Assembly (NCBI GenBank): GCA_030015575.1 | Contig: CM057338.1 | Location: 631,710,189 to 631,774,188, forward strand | Origin: Agapanthus africanus | Lineage: Eukaryota > Streptophyta > Magnoliopsida > Asparagales > Amaryllidaceae | Length of the DNA: 64,000 nucleotides | Direction of reading: 5' to 3' | Shown here: positions 1-8,308 of the stretch, in pieces | Position numbering within the stretch: the stretch's first letter is position 1 | Layout of the letters: each line of letters opens with the position of its first letter | Translations under genes and position numbers: made by a program | Notes under the pieces: model-generated | The model's database searches: none | What the model was told of the DNA's origin: nothing | Seen by the model: only the letters and a program-made list of their open reading frames with translations

Positions 1-256
1 CAAATAATACAAGTTTGGTTGATGGAGCTTTCTAGATACAAATGAAATAATAAAAATACAGCGGCGGTTCAGATACAAATGAACCAACCTACTGTGCAAA
101 TCACCCGGAATGAAAATGATGTGCCAGCAACTGCCAGGGGACCCTGTACATCAACCTGTAATAAAATTTGGCACAACGGGGGTGAGTTGCCAACTCGTGA
201 GTAGAAAACATCTGCGAAAAGAAATCGAATGCACGACGCTATCCTAGGTCATAATA
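1..256 (-). repeat. LARD 3' LTR, segment 1
   Basis: Matches 47341-47596 of the complete LARD LTR almost base for base. It ends at 256, where element A begins. The last five bases (taata, 252-256) are the target duplication of A. Confidence 0.9.
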
Positions 257-981
257 TGTTAGTGTATATGCCCTAGAGGCCATTACTGTATCATACTAGT
301 TTGTATATTACTTAAAGGAAGCTTGGGATATTCACCTTGTATATACAATCTTGCTCAAAATAGTAGTATGCTACTTGGTTTGTTTCTACTTCAATGTGTA
401 CTTGTGTTTATTTTAGTATATCACCTATACACATTAGTGGAGTCCTTAGGATCTTTGCTTGATTACCAGCGTTGTGATGGCAGTCACACTAGTGGGGGCT
501 GGGTAATCTATAAGCACATCCTTATGCAGGTCCTTAGTCGCAGGACTATCGAGACAGGGCATCGATACTCCGGAGTAGACTAGCGCATGCGCTTCTTGTC
601 CCAGTGTGGGAGACGGTCTGTCCCACAGCCGTTAGTACGTCGTACTGGAGATAGTATGCGGGTGCTCGTTAGGTTACGAGTACACTGGACAGGACTCGTC
701 GGGAACTGACCGGTTGGTATTATACCTATCGTCAGTCATCAGTTCCCAGGTGACATGAGTACAGCTTAGTCCGCTGACTTGACACTGTCACTTCGCCTCG
801 AGTGTGTTCCCACTGTACTTTGATTACTACCCTACCACGGCTCAAAGGAGTCGTGCAAACAGGTAGTAGTTGGGTGCAGTCCCGAAGCACTTGGAGGCAG
901 TGACGGTTAGACAGGATTCGTCTCTCCCGGTATTGGGGGTTGACATCGCGCTGTGTCTAGGAGAGCCATTACACGAGTAGT

Positions 982-993
982 CCCTGGCCAGGG
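982..993. promoter_or_regulatory. Conserved 12-bp palindrome in the LTR (U3)
   Basis: CCCTGGCCAGGG, a perfect palindrome found in the LTRs of A, C, E, F and G. The equivalent place in D reads CCATGGCCATGG, also a perfect palindrome. It lies next to a conserved inverted repeat (GAGAT..ACTGG / CCAGT..ATCTC). Other copies: 7579-7590, 16108-16119, 18542-18553, 25993-26004, 29361-29372, 33541-33552, 41690-41701, 53573-53584, 61504-61515, 63009-63020. Protein-binding role is inferred. Confidence 0.5.
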
Positions 994-1574
994 CAAGCGA
1001 GATATACTGGTAGGCTTCCAGTGTTATCTCAGGGTGTATTGGGCTTCACTCCGACACGACTTGTACCGCTATTAGGGGACTGACGTTTACCGCCCCCTAG
1101 GCCCGCCATGCGATGTATCAGATGAACAGACCGGACTGTACGGAGACTGTCACAATCAGACTCAGTAGGAGTTCAGATGGGTTTCACCTCGTCAGTCTTC
1201 TTGTCGGCATCTACCTGGGAACCGTTACGCACAGCTAGTGCCGCTTGCGGTCTGTGGTTAAACCCACTGCCAGCGTAGTGTCGAGTCTTTAGAGTCCCAC
1301 ACAGAAAGCTATTTGCCTCTAGGCAAAAGAGTAGAGGTCGCATGGTTTTGCGACAGGTCGCATGGTTTTGCGACAGGGTTCGGTCACATCCGTGCACTTG
1401 TGCACGTACAGTGTCCGGACAGTTAACACTAGCGGGCTTTGGTTTAAGCCAGATCCTAGTGTACGTTTTGGGATTGGTTTTATCTCGTTTGTATTCGTGT
1501 TCCTCGGAACGCGGATGCAGGTGTGTATGCACAGTTGACAGAGAGACAGAGGCAGAGGATTCTCATTAGGGTTG

Positions 1575-1741
1575 TTGACCGTTGACTGTTGACTATTGAC
1601 TTTTTGCTCAACCCTAATGAGAATATGATATGTAATTAACAATAATATTAATTAAGTATTATAGTGACATGGTTATTGAGGGGTTGACTTTGTTGACTTG
1701 TTGACTTTGTTGACCGGTTGACTAGGTTGGACTAGTTGACC
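1575..1741 (+). promoter_or_regulatory. W-box (TTGACY) cluster in element A LTR
   Basis: Ten TTGACC or TTGACT hexamers on the sense strand within 167 bp (starts 1575, 1582, 1589, 1596, 1684, 1693, 1701, 1710, 1718, 1736). TTGACY is the core binding site of plant WRKY factors. The array is kept in the 3' LTR (29934-30100). It lies in the downstream third of the LTR, upstream of a CT-rich stretch. Stress-responsive transcription is an inference. Confidence 0.6.
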
Positions 1742-2397
1742 ATCATGATGACAATGGCTATCATTTCATGGCAAAGACTTTTGCTTGCTTGATCTCTTGT
1801 GCAAAATGAGTGCATGAAATGATATAGCCATTTTGACTTAAACCATTTACACAATACTTGATTATTATTTTTGTTATGATGGCTTTTGGATTATGAGAGG
1901 TGAGAATGAGATGAGTATGGTTCATTCTATCATTTGCTTTCTCTCTCTTGAGCTCTCTCATTCTCAAGCTCTCCCTCTTCCTCTTGCTCTCTCTACCTCA
2001 AGGCAAACCATTCTCATGTGTTGAGACTCATTGCCTTAGAGATAAAAAGACACCAAAACATTCCTCTACTCATTCTAGTTCACAAGGCCTAGCAAGCCAA
2101 GTGATCTAGTTTCTTCAAAGTTCGGAGAAGAAGCCAAAGGTAGAAGCTTTCGGGTGGATCCATCTTCGGCGCAAAGAGACGACGAGGTGAGGCCGATCCG
2201 TACACCGGAAGGAGTCGAAGACGAAGGAGTTCAAGAAAGGTATAGCCCCCTAACCGAGTAGGTAAACTCTTGTTAGGTTGTTAGTTAGATATTTAACAAA
2301 GATCCGGTTTTGAGTCCATGTTACCGCCTCTAGAAAATTGTTTTTCACCAAATTCCGCATGCCCGAAAGTACCGGGAGAGGTAGCATGGACTTACAG

Positions 2398-2410
2398 TGG
2401 TATCAGAGCC
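2398..2410 (+). other. Primer binding site, element A (initiator Met tRNA)
   Basis: TGGTATCAGAGCC, complementary to the 3' end of plant initiator methionine tRNA, one base after the 5' LTR. This is the site where minus-strand DNA synthesis starts. Confidence 0.95.
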
Positions 2411-2604
2411 TAGTTAAACTCTATCTAACATGTTAGCAAAGTAACTAGAAGATCGATCAAAGAAAAAGTCACGAAACGAACCCGATTTGTCAAGTTTCTG
2501 CCGATTTTTTTTCTGTTCAAAATTTGAAAAATTTCATCTTAAAAATTGGCTCAGGCTTTTTATTGAATAACCACAAAATTTGGTCCCACGAACTGTTCAA
2601 AGCG

Positions 2605-2648
2605 CCGCGGAAACGCGGCGGGAGCACGCTCCCGCCGCGGTTCCGCGG
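2605..2648 (+). other. GC-rich leader hairpin, element A
   Basis: Inverted repeat with 21-base arms, one mismatch and a 2-nt loop. The outer part is CCGCGGAAACGCGG; the inner stem is GCGGGAGC/GCTCCCGC. It starts 207 nt after the start of the primer site. Homologous hairpins occupy the same place in C, D, E and F with different inner stems. Possible genome dimerisation or packaging signal (inference). Confidence 0.6.
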
Positions 2649-3533
2649 CCGAGTTGACTCGGCCGAGGTCCAAATTTAGTGTAGTGTATTTCTGGGGTTG
2701 TTTTAGGATTTTTGGAATATGTCTTTTCAGCCCAGATTTTCCAGAACGAAAATTTTGTGTTTGGGGCCTAAAAATCCATATTTTTGATCGAACTTCTAAA
2801 GACTTGAGCTGACGGGTTTTTATATGTGATGTGATATTTGTATTGAACGTCTGCTAATCGCTATATGTCGATTAGTGGGGGTTATACAAATCTGTGATCT
2901 GTAATGTTGCTGGAATGTGTATATGAATTCATTGGATTGTCGCGGGTGAATAGCCGGGGGTTGTGAGACGAGAGTTTTCTTTTCTTTCAATTCATGTAAA
3001 TTTGTAAATTGATGTAATAATTATTTGTATGGCCGCACAACCGGGTCGGGATTGTAGCCGTCATTGTATAATTTCTTTTTACTGTTTTTGCTCCTAGGAT
3101 AGACCCATGGAGGGGGTGCATAAACTACCGGGTATGCCGAAGTGCCGAGTGGCCTACTCACGGAGTTGAGAGAGGTTGCTTCGCTTCGGGTACTTGGCGG
3201 GTAGTTTGCCGCACCCGTAGGGGTCTTGGGTGGGGTATTGGCTATTCACCGCGACCGTGTAATCTGCTTTTCGTTACAGGCTCGTACGAATAGCGGGTTC
3301 CTAGTATATCCAATGTGTTCATCTGTGATCTGAAATGGCTATCATTGCAATATATCTATATATGATATTATTTAGGCGTTGCTTATGTTTTACAGCCGCG
3401 CTAGCCCAGCCCCCGCTCTGTCGTTAGTTAAGTAACCTAACGGGTAATGACGGGGCCCCGTGGCGAATGCGAATGGCATAAGCGTACGTCATATTTTGGT
3501 TGTTTTCTACAATGGTAGGATTAAATGATGGGA

Positions 3534-3588
3534 CGCATTAAAAGAACTAATGCAAGAATATCACGCATTAAAAGAACTAATGCAAGAA
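3534..3588 (+). repeat. Duplicated 30-bp leader unit
   Basis: The unit starting cgcattaaaagaac occurs at 3534 and again at 3564, period 30. Each contains the stem GCATTA / TAATGC. Element F has one such hairpin at about 55916-55931. Confidence 0.75.
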
Positions 3589-3797
3589 AATAAACCACGT
3601 AAAAGTCGTTGGAACACTTTCGAAAAACCACTCGGTTCTTTTCAAAACCAACTTTTAAATGCGGAGCTTGAGCCACTCCTTTTAAAAGCTATCTCGTTCC
3701 ATCGATTATATCAAGTTCACTACGTTCACGGTTTCGCCAAAACCATTCGTAGCCCTCCGTCGTTTCACATGGATGGTCAATAGTATTCAAGCTATGT

Positions 3798-3994
3798 TTG
3801 TTGGCCAAAGTCAAGGCATAGTGATTGGTAGCTATTGGGTATTCATGTGCAGCATAGATAGATGCGTTGGTTTGGAACAGTAGTACTGCCTTGTTGGCCA
3901 AAATCAAGGGTAGGTACGGGAGGATTCAAATTAACCTGGAGAACGACGGGTAGAACTTGACATGTGACTTATGATTTGTTGGCCAAAGTCAAGG
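3798..3994 (+). other. Triple hairpin array in leader, element A
   Basis: Three copies of TTGTTGGCCAAAGTCAAGG (3798-3816, 3891-3909 with one change, 3976-3994). Each can form an inner stem TTGGC/GTCAA. The first is enclosed by CTATG/CATAG and the third by CTTATGA/TCATAAG. The same array with co-varying sequences occurs in C, D, E and F. Confidence 0.6.
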
Positions 3995-4265
3995 TCATAA
4001 GAGCATGGGGCAAAAATCCACATCGGGAGTTTCAAAAGAACTAAAACTTGCTAGTGTTGTATACCATTTGGAGTGTGATGATTCTGGTAGGATTTCTTCA
4101 GTTTCGTCATGCGATGATATTTGGATCCCAATCCTACTGTGAGTATATGCTACTCCTCGGGAAATTTCTCGCTTAACGATCAATGCTATAAACCAAGTAG
4201 GTGTCTAGAAAGGTGTTAGCGGGGCTACGCCCACAGGGAAAAGAGGTTATTTAATTAAGGAACTT

Positions 4266-4275
4266 CGCGAAAGCG
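4266..4275 (+). other. GAAA-loop hairpin upstream of gag, element A
   Basis: CGC-GAAA-GCG, about 220 nt before the gag start. The equivalent in C has a 6-bp stem CCGTGC/GCACGG around the same GAAA loop. Confidence 0.45.
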
Positions 4276-4496
4276 TTGGAAAACCTCCCTCGAAGTACCG
4301 CCACTGGCCTGGCTGAACGGTTAAGCAAGTATTGTACGGTGAGATTGATCCTGACTAATTCTTCCTTTTTGGTTTGAGGAGGGATTCGAGAAACAGTGGG
4401 AGCCATCCTGTTTAGACAAACTAAAAACCATTCTAAACTTGCAAGAGCATCATGCTGAGTGTTTCGTCTCTCTCCTAATTACAACGACCAATCGAC

Positions 4497-6206
4497 ATGA
4501 CTGGACTTAAGTTACTCCTGGATAAAAACATACTGACAGGGCCAAACTATAAAGATTGGCTCAGAAATGTCAAGATGGCAATCACTTACAACAAGCTGGG
4601 GTATCTTCTTACCACCAAAGCTCCCCCTGTCCCAGGTCCCAAAACCAGCGTCGCGGATAAGGAAATCCGTAAGACCTCGGAAATCGATTGCGCGAAGGCC
4701 AAGTGCCTCTTGCTTGCCTCTATGGACAACGAACATCAGAGGAGGCACGAGAATATGGACCTCGAATCCATATTTCTCCATACAAAAGAACTGTATGGAG
4801 AGCAGTCTCGTATCGCAAGATACGAAGTGTCGAAGAAGTTATTTTCGGCAAGGTTGGCCGTCGGATCATCGGTAGCGGAAAACGTGCTTAAGATGATTGG
4901 CTACATAGAAGAGCTCACGGACCTTGGGACCACGTTGGAGAATGAGCTCTATACGGACTTGATTCTCCAGTCCCTTCCTTCCACTTACGCCCAGTTTATC
5001 CTGAACTTCAACTTACAAGAAAAGGAAGTTGAACTTTCAGAACACCTCAACATGCTGAGGAGCGCAGAGGGCACCCTACAGAAAGGTAGGGAAACATCCA
5101 CTTTGTTTGTAGGAGGATCTTCCTCTTCTAGGTCCAAGGCGAAAGCTAAGGGAAAGAAGAAGAAAGCCCCCGCCAAACCAAGGGGCGGTGTTAGTAAAGT
5201 GGATACGAAGGGAAAGGCAAAAGCAACAAAGAAAGTGGGAAAGCTTGTGGATAAGGAAGAATGCTTCTATTGTCATAAGAAGGGACACTGGAAGAATGAT
5301 TGCAGGGCTTGGAAAGCCATAACACAGGATCTGAAGCAGGTTGCGGCTTCAGCTTCAGGTGTGTATGTTATTGAAAACTGTCTTTCAATAAACTCTACTT
5401 CCTGGGTATTGGATACCGGATCAGGATCTCATATCTGTAATTCTTTGCAGGCGTTGAGAAACCGTAGGGTTTTGAAGGCAGGTGACATGACCCTCAAAGT
5501 TGCAAACGGAGCTAGCATGGATGCTAAGGCCGTGGGGGACTATCACCTGGGAATGTTAGATGGACATGTTTTCGTTTTGCGTAATTGCTTTTTTGTACCC
5601 AACGCAACTTGTAATATCATTTCTGTATCTTTGGTTTCTAAAGAAGGTTATGAATTTGCGTTTGTAAGCAATGTTGTAAACATTCACCTTAATCAAGTTC
5701 TGATTGGGTCAGGTACACTGAGCAATGGTATATACGTATTAAACCAACCACAGATTTTCAATGTCCAGAACACACACAAAAGAAAGTCTCCGGAAATAAA
5801 TCAGACTTTCTTGTGGCATTGTAGACTGGGTCACATCAATGAGAGTAAGTTGACGAAGTTACATACAGAAGGATATTTGAATCCGTTCGAATATCAATCG
5901 TATGCCACTTGTCAATCCTGTCTCAAAGGAAAGATGACAAAGACTCCGTTCACTGGACACGGAGTAAGAGCGAGCGAGCTCTTAGGACTCGTACACAGCG
6001 ACGTGTGCGGTCCAATGTCTACACATGCGCGAAGTGGTTATTCTTACTTCATTACTTTTACAAATGACTTTTCAAGGTACGGTTATGTCTTCTTAATTAA
6101 ACATAAGTCCGAAGCCTTTGGAAAATTCCAGGAATATAAGAATGAAGTAGAAAAACAAACCGGCAAAAGTATCAAGATTCTAAGATCGGATCGAGGTGGT
6201 GAATAC
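4497..6206 (+). pseudogene. Element A gag-pol, part 1 (Gag, protease, start of integrase)
   Basis: First 570 codons of a single-frame Gag-Pol polyprotein. Start at MTGLKLLLDKN, the same start as in C and F. Gag: UBN2-like N-terminal region, a basic Ser/Lys-rich linker, then a CX2CX4HX4C zinc knuckle (C256, C259, H264, C269) that binds RNA in the virus-like particle. Protease: catalytic DTG at 306-308. Integrase: zinc-finger region with H441, H446, C472, C475; catalytic D502 and D565. The reading ends on a codon boundary at 6206, where element C is inserted, and resumes at 16829. No in-frame stop in this part. A conserved leader hairpin set precedes it. Family assignment is firm; activity is impossible in the present split state. 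Confidence 0.93.
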
Positions 6207-8294
6207 TGTAAGGTTAGTATGGCACCCTATGAAGTGTTTTGAAGCATCACATGACCCAAAGTTATAATTTTTAAGGTGCTAAACTAACATGCAAAGGGAT
6301 CGATCCTAGAAAATTAGGGTTATGAAACTTTAAGCTAGTAAAGATAAGGGTTTGAAGGCTACAACCTTTGTAGCTCCCCTTTGTTGGACTCCTTGGTGTC
6401 TTGGGTGTTGAATCGAGGTCCTCTTGAAGTTCCCTTGCGTCCACGACGATCCACCACGGAGCACTCCGTCCAAGCTCGCTTCTTTGGAAAACCGAAGGAA
6501 ACACTCTAATCAAGTCGGCTAGACTTGAATAGAATGATGTTGTGGTTTGGAATCTCACTTCAAAAAACTATCTTTAAGTGGTATTTGCTCACTAGGAGAA
6601 TCAAGAGAGCAAAGGAGCTAGAGGAAGAAGATGGTGGCAATTTTAACAAGAGATAAAAAGATAACCTTGAGTTAAAAAGAAAAAGAAATATATATCACTA
6701 TATATATTTATTTCCTTCTTAACTTCAACCATGATTAAATCATAGATAGTTAATTTAACTTGGGTTTTAAATGATAAAGAGAAGGATAACCCTTGGTTAG
6801 TGGTAGTTGAGATAGGTTAGGTTAGAAGAAGAATGTAGAAGCAAGAATGTTTATCCTTTCCTTTTTCATTTTACTTTAAAACCAAAATTAAATAATTATC
6901 CATTGTTTAATCTATGGTGTGAGGCTTATATTGCCACCATTTCCATATGCAATCAACCATGATGGTTTGATGTATGTATGTGTACATGTATGCACATCTA
7001 CATGTGCATGAAACTAGAAAAGAAGAAAGAAACACATGCATGCATGCATACATCCATCAAACCCTAGAAAGGTTTTAAGTGAGAAAACTAATGGTTAGAT
7101 GACAAATCAACACTTAATTTATCAATCCGGTCATATCTCATATGACCCCACCAAAAGCAGGCCACCCGATCAATGTTCGGTATCATATACGCACATTTCA
7201 ATCGGGTGCAAGCGCATATCGCATACGCGCACCACAACGTTTCGCCTGAACTGGGTAACTCCTTTGTGGGACTCTAAGACTCGTCAATACGCCGGCAGAG
7301 GGTAATGATCATATCAAGTACCCTCAAGCCACAAGCGGTCAGCTAAACGTAACGGCCACCCGGGTATTGAGCGATCAGAAGACAACAAGCGAACCTGCTA
7401 CAACTCCCGTCGAGCCATCCGGCAACACTACCGTACAGTCCGGTCTCTTCGTCAGATATGCTGCATATCGAGCCTAGGGATGGTCACGTCGACCCCAATA
7501 ACTCAATAAGTCGTGCCAGTGAATGGTCTATAACAGATCGAGAAACTACTGATAACACTTATCAGCAAATCTCAGCAGCCCTGGCCAGGGACTTGCTGTT
7601 ATAACCAGTCGGGCACAGTACAGCATCAACTCCCAATATCGGGAGAGACGAAACCCCTCCTATCGCTCATTGCCTTCGTGTGTCTCGGGACTGTACCCAA
7701 CGGCCACCTGTTTGCACGACTCAGTAGAGCCGTGGTAGAGTGGCAATCAAAGTACAGTGGGAGAACACACAAGACTCCATGACGATCTCGGGTCTACAGA
7801 CTAACCTGTACCAGTGTCACCTGAGAACTGCTATCCGACGATAGATATAATTCCATATAGGAGTTCTCGGTGAGTCCGTCCAGTGTACCCAGTCAGCACT
7901 GAGCACCCGTATATGATCTTGATGTCAAACATCGATGAATGTGGGAACATCCATCGCCCATCACATGGGTCTAGTATCATATACGCTAGTCTACTCTGGT
8001 ATATCGATGCCCCGTCTCGATACACCTCCGACTAGGGACATTTCAGGATATGCTTATAGACTACAAATGTCCCACTAGTATGATCTCTATCATAATCAGA
8101 GTAGTCAAGCAGATATCCTTGGGGCTTTATCAGCATGTATGAATGAATAAAAGAATGATCAAATCAACATGTCAGATAAAGAATAACCAGATAGCATACT
8201 ATCATGTCGAGCAAGAATGCAAACTGAATATATATACATGTATAGATACATCCACTATCATATAATGGCCTCTAGGGCATACATATATCCAACA
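6207..8294 (-). repeat. Element C 3' LTR
   Basis: In element sense begins TGTTGGATATATGTATGCCC and ends CTAACCTTACA. 2088 bp. A TATATATA-rich stretch at about 6689-6712 is a candidate TATA region. An RY array lies at 7035-7049. The 95-codon reading frame at 6271-6558 recurs in the other LTR but only because the LTRs are copies; I do not call it a gene. Confidence 0.95.
7035..7049. promoter_or_regulatory. RY (CATGCA) array in element C LTR
   Basis: Overlapping repeats of CATG give three CATGCA sites in 15 bp, flanked by further CATGTGCATG and ATGCACAT. CATGCA is the RY motif bound by B3 factors such as ABI3/FUS3. Repeated at 15564-15578 in the other LTR. Function inferred. Confidence 0.4.
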
Positions 8295-8308
8295 ATCTCC
8301 CACTTGCA

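Larger units (their letters stand above)
257..2396 (+). repeat. Element A 5' LTR
   Basis: Begins TGTTAGTGTATATGCCC and ends GGACTTACA, directly followed by the primer site. Compared with the 3' LTR it has a tandem duplication of a 20-bp unit (1337-1356 and 1357-1376), which accounts for the whole length difference (2140 versus 2120). It contains a W-box array (1575-1741) and a CT-rich stretch (about 1930-2000) that may mark the start of transcription. Confidence 0.95.
2397..4496 (+). other. Element A leader (untranslated, 2.1 kb)
   Basis: Long untranslated leader between primer site and gag. It contains a GC-rich hairpin (2605-2648), a smaller palindrome GGCCGAGT/ACTCGGCC (2647-2664), a duplicated 30-bp hairpin unit (3534-3588), three hairpins about 90 nt apart (3798-3994) and a GAAA-loop hairpin (4266-4275). 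The small ORFs here, such as the 77-codon one at 3550, are not conserved in the related leaders and are not called. Confidence 0.8.

Noticed and set aside
323-583. 86-codon ORF repeated at 28702-28962
   Set aside because: Both copies lie at the same place in the two LTRs of A; repetition reflects LTR identity. F LTR has no such frame.
6271-6558. 95-codon minus-strand ORF repeated at 14801-15088
   Set aside because: Lies in the LTRs of C near the transcription start; no domain and no counterpart in related LTRs.
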